Positions 1 to 13,400 of a DNA stretch of 64,000 nt are shown piece by piece; position 1 is the stretch's first letter; the number at the start of each line of letters is the position of its first letter. The notes under the pieces were generated by a model that was not told where the DNA came from, searched no databases, and saw only the letters and a program-made list of their open reading frames with translations. Location: contig JAOANU010000017.1 in the NCBI GenBank assembly GCA_034387635.1, positions 827,700 to 891,699 of the forward strand, read 5' to 3'. The DNA comes from Rhodosporidiobolus odoratus. Taxonomy: Eukaryota > Basidiomycota > Microbotryomycetes > Sporidiobolales > Sporidiobolaceae. Position numbers and translations under genes: made by a program.

Positions 1-264
1 GACAGGGTGAGGCAATAATTGCGTGTCCGTGTATGAAATGGGGCAACTAGAGGCCGTAGCTGAATGAGCGGGTGATAGAGAGGAAAGAGACAGGTATGAC
101 AACGGTTTGCGAAGGCGAAACGACAACGGCGAAGCGACCGAGAATGAGCGTACGATATGGATACTAGTGGAAGGAATGGTAGTGTCTGTTGACGAGCGTC
201 GAGAGGATGAGAGGAAGGATTGCGAGAGCAAGGAAATGCTGAAAGAAGAGGAAGGTCGGTATCG
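1..264. other. 3' flank of the kinase gene
   Basis: No gene is recognised. Short open frames exist on the + strand, but they have no recognisable domains and lie against the 3' end of the minus-strand kinase gene, so this is probably 3' UTR and intergenic DNA. Confidence 0.4.
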
Positions 265-3200
265 CTATCGCCCTTGCGGCCCCATCAAGCCCGCCCGATG
301 TGCTTCTTTCAGCTCCGCAATCCACCGCTCAGCCTGGCCGGAGGGTTCGTCGTACTTGTAGTTTCGCGAGGACTGATGCAGAGCAGGCGCAAATCAGCGA
401 ACCGTACCGTCCCGGAAAAGGAGAAAGGATGCGCACCGTCTTGACCACGAAGCCTCGTCCTTCCTTCCCAGCTTGCTCAACGTGAATGAAGGCGCTGACC
501 CCTTCACGTCGCACCCCTCCCCGCAGCGCACTGCCAAGGAATACCTCGCTCTTGACCGTGATCTTCTGCGGGCTCTCCTTGATGCAGAGTAGACGTGGGT
601 AGTCGGTCAGAATGAGGGTGCGCGGCTTGGCGCCTGGTTTGGGCGGTGGGGGCGCGAGGGCCGGCGGCGACGAAGGGGAAGGAGAATTGGACAGGGAGGA
701 CATTGTCGGGGCGGAGGAGGAGCTGCCGGACGTAGCTGCAGCCGTCAAAGAGGTAGCGGTTGAGGACGAGCCTACCGAGGATGAAGGCGAGGAAGAGATG
801 AGGTTGAGCGGATTCAGCCCGGGGAATTTTAGCTTGGTGGGACCTCGTAAGATGGCGGTGCGTGCTGCGGCTGCTGAGGACGCGGGTCGCTGTAAGACCT
901 GCGAGAGCATAAGGATCGTCTCGCTTGGAAGCAGGACATTGCTCCATTTTCCGACACCAAACGTCGATGCCGGCGGAAGATCTCGCCCGCTGGCCGAGGT
1001 CGGAGACGAAGCGGTCTCGTCGACATCGTACTCGTCGCTGACTGAGCCGCGCTCCGCGCGGTCATCTGCCCATTCGCCATCGCCTTCTCCATCCTCGCCG
1101 ACTCGAGAGCGGTACGTCGCCCGCGTCAGGCCCGTCCCATTGGTCGAAGGAGCAAGTGACGAGCCTGCTCCGTCGTCGAGGAGAACGAATTCGCCTCGAA
1201 CCACCGGTGCAGGTTGGACGAGTCCTGTCTTGATATCGGGAGGGTCGATGGTCCAAATTGTGGAGAAGTCGATCGGACCGTGAACAGGATCGGTCGAAGA
1301 GAGCGACGGTGACTGCGGTGGGGTCGAGGATGCCGGGAGAGACGGAGAGGAAGGACCGCGTGGCGAGACGGACGTCGCCGAGGAAGAGCCGAGTGGTGAG
1401 GTAGTAGCGGCTGTAGGGGCAGACGACGGAGAGGGAACAGGCGAAGCCATAGACAATCGTGAAGTTGCCTCCGTGACATCCGCATCCACCACGTCTGCCT
1501 TGGACACCAACGCTTGCGATGGCGCATTCAAGCTCGACGCCGGAGTCGACGTCGCGGTCGCCAACGACCTGTCCTCCCCAACTTCAAGACTCGAAGGAGC
1601 AGTACTTTCTGGCGTACTCGCATCCTGCTCTTCTGCGACCGGCAACTTCTCCGACCCTTCTTGCTCACCATAAAGCAGATCTGGCGGAATCGCCTCGCTA
1701 AAGAAGGGGTGTCGCATAATCGCCTCAATGCCGTTCCCGTTTTTCGGATCGCCACCCAGCCTAGCCGCCGGGTCGAGCACGAGGAGATTCTCGACCAGAT
1801 CCTTTGCGACGGCGGGAAAGCCGAGGGGGAATTCGTATTCGAGGTTGATAATCTTTTGGAACATGAGGTATTCGGTCCGGGCTTGGAAGGGAGGTCGACC
1901 GGCGAGGAGTTGGAAGAGGACGCAGCCAAGGGCCCAGAAGTCGGAGCTGTGTGTGGGATCGCTTGTCAAAATGGACAAACCCCCAAAAGGGAGGACAGGC
2001 AACGCACGAGAAACTCGATTCCTTCCCTTCGCTAAGCACCTCTGGACTGACGTATTCCGGAGTGCCGACAAAGCTTCTTGCTCGCGGTCGACCCTGGGAG
2101 TCTGTAGGGGAGAAAACGCTCTAGGTACCAGCTCTTCGTGGCTTCCAAGCAGAGAATGACAAGGAGGTGCGTGGTCAGAATAAAGAGACCGGAACGCACC
2201 AGCCTGATCCGCAGGTCTACCATCAATCAGCTCCTCCTTCTTCAGCAACTTGGCTGTGCCGAAATCCGTAATCTTCATCCTCATCGACGTAGTCAGAAGA
2301 ATGCTATTCCGGGTTGACCCAGTTTTCCGTTAGCATCTGCGTCAAACGAGCGGGAGACGCAAATAACCGAAAACCTACTTTTCGGGCTTGAGGTCTCGGT
2401 GGATAACGCCTTTTTCGTGCATGAACTTGACTGCGTCGAGGATCTGGGCTGTATAGTATCGAGCCGATGGGAGGTCGAACGAGCCGTACTGAGTGTGCGA
2501 CAGGCGGGGTTAGCATGCCATTGAACCCTCGACAGTGAGCAAGAGAAGCGAGAGACCTACTTGCTTGATCCACTTGAGCAATTCACCATTCTCTGCGAGC
2601 TCGAGGACGTAATCTGTGACCGCGAGCATCATCTCAGTTTGGGAAAGGCCAAGCGCAAGGAAAGGGGGCAGGGACGGGGAAGGAAAACGTACAGAGACTC
2701 CACTCGTCCTGGAACGTCCACCACAGCTTGATCACACCCGGATGACCGTCGAGAGCTTTCAGCGTGTCCCGCTCGATGAGGACATACTTCGTCTTCTTCT
2801 CGCGCTTGATATGTTCCTTGTCGAGGACTTTCAGTGCATAGTGTCGATGAGGTGGGTGGGTCGTGGTGACGTGGGTGACCTGGATCGCGGAAGCGGCAAG
2901 CGCGAGAGAGTCAGCGAAAGCAGTTGGTGAACGCAAGGAACTGAACGAACAGTCGAGTAGCTGCCTTCTCCCAGTACCTCGCCAAACTCAAAGTCCTCCG
3001 TACTCCGCCGATTCCCCACCACCCCCAAGCTATTCGCAATACTATTCCCTCCGACCGAATCTTCCCGCTGCCTCGTCTGCGACAGCGAAGGTCGTCCCGG
3101 CGAATCCCCACGCACGCCCACGAGGGACTGTAAGTACGAAGAGGAGTGTATAAGAGGCGAGGCAGGTGGCATAGTCCCCAGCGGGCTCGAGGGACCAGCA

Positions 3201-4672
3201 GTTGAATCGCTTCTCGAGCTCTTCGTGCTCAACTCCCTTTCCCTCCGCTCCAGAGCTCGCTGAGGGCTCTCCCATCGACCTCGACTTGGAAACCCTCCTC
3301 GCCCTGGCGAGTTCAGCCCGTCGCTGCTTTGTCCTTCGCTCACGGGAGAAGGGAGCGAATCTCCCGCTCCATAGCCGGCAGAAGCGTTCATCGCCCCTGA
3401 CCCCGTCTGCGCCGGTTGCAAGTACGCTCCTCCTGAGGACGCAGCGTCCTTGCCACCGCCAATTGAGGACGAAGACGACCATCGTCCTCTCCACCCCGCC
3501 AGTCCCGGTCGACTTGACCCGCCATCTGGGCCCAAACCTGCGCCTCCTTCCTCCACCCTGCCCTTACCCTTGACATCTGCCTCTCCAGGTCCACCGCCCG
3601 TCCTCGTCGGCGATCCCACGCCTACTCCGTATGCCCCCAAGGCGTTGAGCCCTCTCGTCATGATCTTTGGAACGTTCCTCCCACCTCGTCCAGCAGCTCC
3701 TGCTCCGCCTGGAACACCTCGCTGGGGTTTCCTCATTGGCACGGCCTGGACCGAGCTTGTGCTCCGGACGGAGCTTGCTCGAGACACGCCGCCAGACGTA
3801 TGGTGCGTGTGCGTCGTGAGGCCGGACTGAGAAGATGAAGTGGAGGCGATGGAGACGCGCGAAGGAGTGGTGGAAAGGGGAGCGCCGACGTTGGAAGCGG
3901 CTTGCGAGGCAGAAGCGGATGGCGCGACAGACGAGCCGGACGCACTGTCGGAAGATGGTGGAGGGGGCGGTGTAGCGGCAGAAGAGGAAGAAGGGGCAGC
4001 GATGGGGGTCATGGGCATCAGAGGGGCGTTTTGTGGCCCTCCTCCTCCGTTGGGTATGGGCGAGTTGGGCGACGGGTGTCCAGCCAACATGCCTGTTGGC
4101 CCATAAATTGACGGACCTAGCCCCGGCGTGGGCGGAGGAGGGTAGTGCTTCTGATCGCGCTTTTCCTGACCCTTCTCTGCGAGAGTAAGCTGAGGAACGT
4201 TGGGAGCAGAGTAGGACAGCCCCGAGACGGTCGGGCGCCGCTTCCGTTGAGAAGGAGGCGACGAGGGCATAGACGTGAAGGAGAGGCCACCGCGAATGGA
4301 GGCGCTCATGGTTTCGCCGACAGTGTTGGTGAGGGTTGCGAGAGTCGACGAGCGGGACCGGATACGAGGGCGGGTCAGAGTGGGGGATGCAGGCGCGTCG
4401 GATGTGGGAGAAGGCGGGCGGGCAGTGGCCGACGAGGAAGAGCGCCTCAGTCTCCTCACTGGGGAAGACGAGGAAGAGACCGAAAGCCTCCTCGCGGTGG
4501 AAGCGATCGCCGCGGAAACGAGCGGTTTCGGCGGGGGAGGAGTAGCCGAGGTGGCTGCTGCTGTACTTGCGGTCGCTGGCGTATCGGGGGAGGTCGACGC
4601 AGAGGACAGGCCAATCCCGCCTGTTAGGGATGGTAGAGGGGGAAGTGGGCGGACGAACACGATGCGAGGTTT
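265..4672 (-). CDS. PDK1-type Ser/Thr protein kinase with C-terminal PH domain (Pkh/Ksg1-like)
   Basis: Predicted 3-phosphoinositide-dependent kinase homologue, the activator of AGC kinases at the plasma membrane and in cell-integrity signalling. I spliced eight exons: 2951-4672, 2693-2879, 2561-2613, 2379-2488, 2200-2303, 2008-2101, 437-1961 and 265-372. A Ser/Pro-rich N-terminal region of more than 500 residues precedes a kinase domain with the glycine loop GEGSYST, the VAIK-type lysine in YALKVLDK, HRDLKPEN, DFGTA, and SFVGTPEYVSPE in the activation loop. SFVGT..YVSPE is characteristic of PDK1. The C-terminus (TLILTDYPRLLCIKE to AERWIAELKEAH) reads as a PH domain, and its last exon is reached by a 64-nt intron. 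Another Ser/Pro-rich linker joins kinase and PH. The start is uncertain: the first in-frame ATG is at 4309, but the frame stays open to a possible 3' splice site at 4672, so an upstream exon is possible (an ATG at about 4947 opens a compatible frame). Confidence 0.85.
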
Positions 4673-5741
4673 CTACCGCTTCGCTGACCGCACGGTAGAA
4701 GACGAGATGGACGAGAAATAGATCGAAGAACAGCTGGGGAAGGTAGCTGGGGTTTGATCTGTGATGCGAGAGAAAGCGAGTAAGGAAAGTCAGTTCGTAT
4801 CTTGCCCCATCGCGCTGCTTTCCCTAGCCTCTACTACATCTGGCAGGACTCTACGTCTCTCGTTACTCCGCTGCGTGTATGTAAGCGAGCCGTTGGCGAC
4901 ATCGCCGGTGTTCCCCCTCTCGAGTCTCCGAAGCGGAGACTGATCGAACCTCATCCTGCCCCTCTCCCACGATACGACCGGGGTAAGCCTTCCCGCAGCT
5001 GACCACCCTCAATACCAGCAATTCACGTCTTCCTTGACGCGTTCAATGAGGTGTGAGGCGCGCGAGGGACAACGGAAAGAGCAGTATCCGCGATTCCTCC
5101 AGCCGGCCTCAATTCGAACCCAAAGTAGACGATACGCACCTGATACTGCTACACTCCGACTGTTGAAATCGATGTATAGTAGTTCAAGGTGGTTCGGCGG
5201 AGATCTTTGTTGAGGGAGTTGAGAGTGGGGGTCGACAACGGAACGGATTCGAGTCGAGTCGAAGTGTGCTGCGGAGTCGATCTAACCACGTGGGTAGCTT
5301 GTTCGCAGCGTTGAGGTGGTCTGCAGCAGTCAGGCAGGGTGTTTGTAACAGTAGCAGCAGTTAGAGAACCCTGAACAAGGTCAACAGTGAAGTGGGAGGG
5401 ACGCGCTCTCGATCGCTTTTTTCCAACTTCGGATCTCGAATCTGTTTCGCATTATCGATTGATGACTAAATATGAAGGAGGGCAAACAAGGGTTGACTAT
5501 CCTATTTGCAATGTCATTGTCAGAGTGAATGAAAAGACAAGTGTCTAGACTACTGGGGAAAAGGCAGAACAGGACGATGACGAGAAGAGGAAATCGGAGA
5601 ACAGGCAAAATCTGAATAGTCGGACAGATAACGAGAAATAGAGGACGAGATAGAGTAGCGCTTGAGCCCGCCCTACGACCAGCGGGGAGGTTTGAGTCCG
5701 ATTTGGGTTTGTACATGGTTTGGCGACGTTGCTTTTTCTTT
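4673..5741. other. Intergenic region, about 1.07 kb
   Basis: This is the 5' side of the kinase gene and the 3' side of the membrane-protein gene. It may hold a non-coding or short coding first exon of the kinase (an open frame begins with ATG near 4947). I see no RNA gene or conserved protein here. Confidence 0.4.
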
Positions 5742-7315
5742 TTACTCTTGGTCCTCCTCGCGCTTCCTGAGCTCCTCATGCTGTGCCCGTTTCCTCTGAA
5801 CCTTGGCCGCCAGGTCCTCATTACTTGACGCAGACGCAGACGCACTTGCCGTTGCGGGGAGCGAGGCAGAGATGGCGGCGGATGAGGGCGGAAGAGAGTT
5901 GGACGTAGAAGCGGAGGAGAGGACGGAAGAGCTTAGACTGGACGTCGGCTCAGACTCGGGGATCGAAGAAACGGTCGCAGTCTGCTTGGCGACGTCAACC
6001 CAGGCGCCGTCGAGGGTCCCAATCGTGTAGCCTCCGCCGTTGACCTGCTCGAGAACAAGTTGAATAGAAGGGGAGATGTGTACGCGGCGAGAATCAAGCG
6101 AACGACGACAGTCAGTACGCGGTCAAGGACAGTGGCAGCCACGAGGGGAGGCCCAGAATCCGGCAACAGCGGCTTGCAGGGCGTAGTGGCGAGTAGAAGG
6201 ACAGAGAGAGAAAGGATAACGCACAATCGGCCTAGTAGTCTTTACCAACGTGTAGCTCCGGCCCTTCCTGTCCGTGCTCGTACTGTATTCCTCCTTGCCT
6301 TCAGCTTCCTCCTCGACCTCGGAAGAAGGCGCGGCACGCTTGTAGAGCACAGGGGACGACGAAGGAGCGCTCGTAACCGTTTCCGTCTCAGTGACAGTCT
6401 GGGTGGTACCGACGGTAGTGGTCGAGACGGCGGTCTCTGTGACGGTGTGAGCAGAAACGGTCGACGAAGGAAGAGAAGAGTAGTCGGCGGCACTCGAAGC
6501 GGCGCTCGAGGAAGCAGAGACGTTCAGCTCGCCGCCTCCGTTAGCTCCCGAGGCGGAGATGGGGGACTCGGTGGCGGGAGAGGAGGAAGGAGAGGTTGGG
6601 GCAGAAGTGGCTGCGGCCTCGGCGGTAGTGGAAACGGGCACAAAGCCGGTAAGAGTGCCGATGGTGTAACCGCCTATAAATTCACGCCGGGTGAAAGACA
6701 AAGCATGACATCAGTATACTGGTTGGCAGGAGGCAGCCGAAGGAGCCTAGGAAGGAATGCGAAGGGCACCGCGAGGATGCCAGAGACTATAAAACAAAAC
6801 ATAGGACGGGGTCCGAACAACAAGAACGCACCTGGGTTTACGATGGGCCTAGTTGTCCTGACGAACGTCATCGTGCTGCCATCCTTCAGGGTACTCGTGC
6901 TGAACTCCTCGCCACCGGCCCTCTTGACCCACCACCTCCAACTGCCCTCTCGTCCATGTTCCGCCAACCCGTCAGCCTCCTCCGCATACTGACCAACCCC
7001 CGAGTACCCGCAGAGCTCTTTGGCGCGCGTGAAGGCTCGTTCAGCCGTCTCAGGCTTGCAGTACAGCCCCGCTCCTGCTAGTCCGCCGAGGGCGAGGACG
7101 AGAACGGCGAGGGTGACGACGCCAGCTTTGAGAGCGGCTTTACGCGTCGCCTGAGCTGGTTCTTGGTGCTCTTGCTTGAGAGGGATTCCGTCCGAGTCGG
7201 AACGGGCGAGAAGAGGAGGTTTCTCGTTAGGTGAGGAGGAGGGGGAGGTGGGAGAGGAAGGTGCTGTGTCAATCGGCGACTGAGGCAGAGGTTTATAGGC
7301 AGATGGAGATGACAT
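5742..7315 (-). CDS. Single-pass membrane protein with a duplicated 40-residue module
   Basis: Three exons (6832-7315, 6225-6673, 5742-6044) give 411 residues. I do not recognise a family. The first 75 or so residues are Pro/Ser-rich and hydrophilic. They are followed by one transmembrane helix (GVVTLAVLVLALGGLAGAGL) with basic residues before it, which suggests a type II topology. After the helix two related modules occur. The first runs from EEFSTSTLKDGS through RTTRPIVNPGGYTIGTLTG, the second from EEYSTSTDRKGR through KTTRPIVNGGGYTIGTLDG. Each is followed by a Ser/Thr/Ala-rich spacer, as in secreted or wall-anchored fungal proteins. An intron interrupts each module a few codons apart around RPIV(N). 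The C-terminus is charged (KRAQHEELRKREEDQE). No catalytic motif is visible. The ATG at 7315 is the first in frame and leaves the helix intact. Confidence 0.7.
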
Positions 7316-7734
7316 AGTTGTGTAGTATGAGCAGAAAGACAAGCCAGTCAAGAGAGAACGACGGGAGAATTGGAAGAGGGACCCACCTCGCCCAACGGCA
7401 ATGATGAATGACCTCGGAACCAAACTTAGCGTGTTCAATTTCTGGGCTCGCGCTTTCGAGGTTTCCTTGCAATTGCAGCCCTGAGAGAGCACGACCACTG
7501 CGACTACTGCAATGGGAAGGAACAGACGCGAAAGTACCGACAACGAGGACTGGCGAACTCCGCGTCGGCCGCAATTAAAGAGAAGGGGGAGAAAACGAAA
7601 GGAAAGTGGTTGCTTGTACGGCTTGTCTAGTTTCCAGAGGGGTCTCACTGATGTCATGGCGAACAGCGAAACCGTACGGTATACTCGGGTATCCAATCCT
7701 CCGGGGTATCTTTGCATTTCCTCCGTTTCCTGGC
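7316..7734. other. Intergenic region
   Basis: About 420 bp lie between two minus-strand genes. Nothing was recognised beyond expected promoter and 3' UTR sequence. Confidence 0.4.
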
Positions 7735-9623
7735 TTAGCGTCCAAACAGCCCTCCGACTTTCCCTCCTCCTTTTAGCTTCGCCCCTCTCCCGAACCCGCT
7801 CCCCCTCTTTCCGCCTTCATCTCCCTTCACCCCTACTCCTCCCAAGCCTCCTAACCCCTCCCTAACCGCAACCCACAGCGCCGAGACCATAGCCAGATCC
7901 CTCAGATCTTCGGGACCCAGGCTGCCTCCCTCGAGCCCTCGGAGTGGGGAGTACGAGCCGAGAGGTATAGAAGGAAGGAGGGGAGGCAGGAGGAGGGTCG
8001 AGATTAGGTGAGGGTGGTGAGGGGCGGGGCGGAGGGTTGCGAGGTGGAGTTTGCGAGTCCTAGGGGGGTCTGTACAAGCTGAGGTCGACGGAGGGGACGA
8101 AGATGAAGGCAGAGGAGGAGAAGATTTGGACGACGGATCCCTCGAACCCACGCCGGAAGTACGAGACCGCGCAGAGGACATGCTCGTCCTTGACTCTGCA
8201 GCTGTGGCTAGTCCAGAAACTGTTAAGGACGAGGGTGCTGCTTCGGAAAGAGGATAGACCAGGGTGCAAACCCAAGGTCGATCCGAGTCCTCCGGATCAG
8301 AGTCTTCTCCGTCGCCCTCTTCCGCTTCAGGGCCGTTCTCCTTGTTGCCTTGAGCTACTTTGTCCTTGAGCGGTCGGGCGGAGGATCGCCGTCGTGCCGG
8401 CCGGGCCCACTCGATTCGCACCCCTCCTTCTCTTCCCACCCCAGATACGGAACTCGCCAGATCCGATCTGAGCCATCGACGGGGCAAGAATGCGTAGCCT
8501 TGGCTTGACTGCGCGTCCAGACCGGCTGAAACCGACGCAAGCGCGGCGTCCGAAGAAGGAGTTCGAAGGAGAGGGAGTGCGCCGGGCTGGGGTGAGTCGG
8601 CCGAAGACGCTGAGGCGGAGGAGGAAAGAGAGGCGAGGAGTTTGCTGGAAGAAGAGCCTCGCAAACCCGCTGGGGGAGAGGCGGCCGAAGGGGAGGAACC
8701 GGAGCCGCCGCCCAAGCCGAGCTTTTTAAAGCGACCGAGAAAGCCTGTTCCGGGCGTGGGTACGGGCGATGGCAGCGCAGCGGGAGCTGCGGCTGAGGAT
8801 AAAGTAGGGAGTGGAGCAAACGGCGAAACCGAAAGCGTCGCCAACTCGAGCGGGTCCCAGATGGCGAAGTCGGTGAATTCGATACCGCGGTTCTTGAGGA
8901 ACTTGGCCACGCGCTGATCGGTGGCTATATAGCGAGACTCGTAGAGGCACAGGAGAGCGACAGGAGATGAGCACGAATCGAAGGACAGTTGAGGGAGGGG
9001 CAACGCCGGGAAAGAACAGAAAAGACGAGAAGGTCAATCACGACAAGCTTGAAAAGGTAGAAGGCGAATCTGAAGAACGCACCAGCATCCGTGACGACAG
9101 TCGGCAATACCGAATGAAAGCTCAGGTTCAACAAGGGCTCGACCTTCCTCCGCCTCCTCCCTCCTCCTCCTTCTTCTCCCGCCTCACTCATCCCGCTGAG
9201 GCTCGTCGCACTAGCACTTCTGCTCGAGCGTGAGGACCTCGTCGAGCTGACAGACGATGACCTCTCCATTCGGGTCTTCCCCGCTGCAGAGCTCGAAGCG
9301 GACGCATCGCCAACGCTTCCATCGCGACTGACACTCGCCCCGGCGATTGCCCCGAAGCTCTCAGTCCCGCTTCTTCCGCTGCTTGCGCTACCTCGTCTTC
9401 CTCCTCCTGTAAGACTGCCTCGGCTTGACGACGGTACCAGTAGCTGGATCTGAAGGTTCAAAGGATGCGTCGAGTGAGAGGGTGGTGGTCGAACGAGGAT
9501 GAAGAGGTCGGGCGGGGGCGGCTGAGGGGCTCTTGTTTGTGTATGAGAGCATCGATGGGTCGGTGCAGGTGCAGAGAGTGGTGGTGCGGTAGGATCGGGA
9601 GTAACGGCAAGACTATTCAGCAT
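7735..9623 (-). CDS. Unrecognised Ser/Ala/Gly-rich protein, 576 aa
   Basis: Two exons (9083-9623 and 7735-8924) are joined by a 158-nt intron (gtgcgt...tag), giving 576 residues. I do not recognise the family. Two more ordered blocks stand out. The N-terminal one is hydrophobic-alternating (PDLFILVRPP, HPLNLQIQLLVP). The second spans the splice junction (LLNLSFHSVLPTVV, then TDQRVAKFLKNRGIEF and TDFAIWDP). The rest is low-complexity Ser/Gly/Pro with an acidic patch (EAEEGDGEDSDPEDSD) and a basic Gly-rich tail (KLKGGGKVGGLFGR). No signal peptide or clear transmembrane helix is present. The ATG at 9623 was chosen; the frame is open further upstream without another convincing ATG context. Confidence 0.65.
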
Positions 9624-10438
9624 GAATCGAAGATGAGCTCTGGCAGAAGGAGAAAGAAGTGATGGACGCACATAGTCCCGCCCCTGCTTCTTGCCATCTT
9701 CACTGAAGGGGTGTGTGCGGCAGCTGGACAGCGCGTGGTGAGGGTGATGATCTGATGATGCTGCTTCGAGAGTGAGGCAGCAAGAGGCAGACAAGTGCAA
9801 GGTGCACAGCGATCGAGCTGCCAAGTTCAAGTGGATCGAGTGATTGGGTCAGCAGTAAAAGAAAGGGCGAACGTAGCAGCGAGATGAGAAGGAAGAAGCG
9901 AGAGAAAGGAGCGAGCGGGAATCGGGGAAACGGACGAAGCCAACACAACCACCGAGCGCCGAAACGCCGGTCAGCAGCGTTGCCAGTACAGCCTCGTCGA
10001 AAGTTATTGTTCCTCGTAGGTCGCAACCGGCGTTGCCACGGCGAGCAAGGGTGGATACACATCGTGGAGGGAGAAAAGGAAAAGAGAGGAAAAAACGATG
10101 CTTGCAGTGGACCACCTTCACACTGTCCAGCTAGACTCGGGGAATCGATCCAGCCGCCAGCAGATGCATAGCTGATTGCCCGGCAAGCGGCAGACAGTCA
10201 GCTTGCAAGGGTGAAAAAAGTCGGCCACCTTCTCAGCAACCCTTTTCTTCTTGACTCGTCCCGTTGCTCTGCCAAGCAGTGCTGACCCAAGCGCGGCGAT
10301 GGGATACATGCAGGGGTTGCAAGTTGCACTCTGCGTACGGCAACAAGCGAAAGAAACTCACGACACGCTACAAGCGAAAGACGACAACAAGCAAGCGACT
10401 TCTTCCCACTGACCTCCTCCATTCCTGACACCTGTCCT
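9624..10438. other. Intergenic region, about 0.8 kb
   Basis: It separates two minus-strand genes. Short open frames on both strands show no domain and no splice support. Nothing was recognised. Confidence 0.4.
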
Positions 10439-13400
10439 TCACACGTCGAATAATTCAGCCACCGCGTCTTCCTCCGCTGCAAAAGCTGCCCTTCCAGCGG
10501 CCGCCATGCCTGCCATCGCAGCTGCCTCTTCCCCATTACGGTCTGGGCGGATAGCAGCGTGACGAGGGTGAGCCGGGGCTGGTGGCACAGCTTGAGTTTG
10601 CTGAGCTCCGCTGGTCGAGGCGGCTCCGGGATTCTCGCGCAGACGGAAAGGTAGAAGGGCGCGCTGGAGATTGATGAAAGCTTCCGGCGAGAGGAGGCAG
10701 CGAGCGATATCGTCCTGAGTACGGGAATGGTCAGTCAAGGGCATAGCTGTGAACATGGGATCCGAAGCGCACCTCGTCGTCGATCGCCTCATCAGACGTC
10801 TTGGCGGCTTTCCTCGCCTCGGCACTAGCGCGGTCTTTGGTCTGTCCAAGCAGCGACTCCTTTGCCATGTCCGCTTGGGCGTCCGCAATAAAGAGAGAGG
10901 TGCCTTGACGCTACAGACAGTGAGAGGTCAGCAAGGAAGCGGGGAATCGCTAAGAAAGGTAAGCAGCTTACCGCACGAAGCTCAGCAACACGCTCGTCTA
11001 CGGTCTCGCTCACAACGAATTGGTGCACAACGGTCTGGTAGTGTTGCCCAATACGATGCACACGAGCGACGGCTTGTAGCTCCAGCGATGGGTGGAGTAG
11101 AGGCTCGACAAGGAAGACCTACACAATGCGAGCAGTATGAGCAGGATGTACAGGAGGGGGAGAAAGGAGAAACTCACGTGACGGGCGGCCGTGAGATTAA
11201 GTCCAGCAGACTGCGAGCGCGTGTGCTATCCAGGACAGCGCAATCAGCTTCAAAGTAGCACAGGGAAAGAAAGGTAGACGCACAAGGAAGAAGGCCGCAA
11301 TGTCCGGGTCTTCCTGGAAGCGCTTAACGACGCCTTCTTTCTTGCCCTTGCCCGTTGCACCCTCGAGTCGGACGTATCTGTAAGGACGAGAGGGAACAGA
11401 GTCAGAAGGCTCACGGAAGGAATAGCTGAGCAGGGTAACACACTTGACTCCGTTCCGAGTGAACGCCTCCATCAGCAGCGACAACGCTTCCTGCCATGCT
11501 GAGAAGATGACGATCTTTGCCTCAGGCTCGCGACGACGGATGTGCTTGAGAGCCTTGACGATCAAGTCCGACTTGCTACTCAGCGGAGCCACAGTTTCGA
11601 TTTCGCGGATGCGGTCCAGTTCGTACTCGTCAATGGTAGAGAGCTCGGGCAGGACCTCGTCGAAGGCTTGAGCTGCACCGTGTGAGTCGATATAGCCAGG
11701 CTGAGGCTCGGCGTTGTTATCGTCGTCAGCTGGAGGAGCAGCTTTCTTGGCCCGATACTGTGCATGGAGATAACGTGAGCCGGGTTGTGCGCAGGCCCAG
11801 TTGGACACGCACCTTGACGTTCTGGTAAGACCCGGCAGGAAGATTGGCCTTGCAAAGCGCGCACGTCCTTTGATGCCCATGCCAGCGAGTGAAGCAGCTC
11901 TTGCACGTCAGGTGTGCACAGTTGGTGAGCACGCCGCTGTCGAAGAACTCTTGGCAAATGGGGCAGACGCGCTCTTCTTCCTCGACATCGTCGGGGTTGT
12001 TGAGGTTATCGAGATAGCGGCGACGGCTTTGTTTTCCTGCAATGGCGGCTTGTAGTTCGACTATGGATGGTATGTCGTCAGTATGACGGAGACTATCGGC
12101 GCAAGAACGGATAAGTGGGATATCAAGGAGATACTCACGCTCATCCTCCCGCAACGCGACGATTTGAGCCTCGAGCTGGTCGAGCACGTCGTCCTTCGGA
12201 TCCGCAACTTCATCCGAGATGGTCTGAAGTTGGGCAAAGTAGCTGAGACGAGCTGTGAAGGCAGGTCTTGATCAGCATATTGCGGGAAATGAGGAGGGAC
12301 AAAGAGACTTACTGTTGAACGCCTTGCTGAGATCCGCCAACTCACTCCGAAGCCTATCCGCAACCTTTTCGAGCGGTTCAACCGTCTTTGTCAACCTCGC
12401 ACCCTCCCTTCCTAGAATCGCCAGCTCAGCCTCTTCATCCTCCTCAGCATTCTCCGCAGCATCCTTCAATTGCTTGATCAGCTGTCTTAGAGGCTTCGGC
12501 TCGTAATGTTCCCGATCCTCGCCCTTCGCTTCGAGCATGTCGACGAGGAGCTCATATCGCAGGATCTCGGCTGGCGAGTTGCCGAATTCGAGCGAAGGTG
12601 GGATGAAGTCTCTGACCGAGTTCTGCTTCTTGTTGGCCGTTCGCTGCTGCTGGAATCGAGTCTGAGGGGGAGTGAGAATCAGGCAACGATAATGGCAGAA
12701 TGGAGTGCAGGAGAGATGGCAAACCTTCTGTTTCATCTCCTTTGGCTTCTTCGCCTTTTTCTTGGCATTTGCCTTTGGTGCAGCGGCCTTCTTCCTCTTA
12801 CCGCCCTGAGCCTCCTCGTACTCTTCGGCCTGTTCCTCCTCCGCGTCGCTCTCCTCGCCATCAGCTCCGGCGCCATTGCGGCCATACCCCAGAGGTCCTG
12901 CAATCCCCACCTCAAGCGCTTCTTCGGCATCTTCGATAGGGACGTCAGGCTCGATGCCTTTCTCCGGTGGCGCGCCTTGCGGAATGACTTCGCGGCTGTA
13001 CAGCGCGGCGAACATCTCACCTTTGAGCTGGAGCGCACTGCAAGAGAGACACGGTCAAGAGAGCTACGGTTAGTTGGCAAGATGCCAATAACGGGAAGAG
13101 CAGTATATTCACTGTGCACTGGTAGCTCCTGTAACGATGTGACTCCATTCGTTAATGAGTACGGTGTAGGCCTATATATCGCCGAAATTTGCATCAATTA
13201 TGCAGCCGGAAGAAACTCGTCTGCACGTACCTCGAGGTAGATCTCCGTCTTCTCTTGCAGGGCAGCCCTTTCTTCGTACTCTTCTCCAGTAGCGTTGTCG
13301 CCGGCGATCGAGACGGCGGTGAGGACCATCTCGAGAATCATGTCGCGGTAGTGGAAGATGAGCTCAGCATCTGTAGGCATGTCCAAAGGCATCAGCAAGG

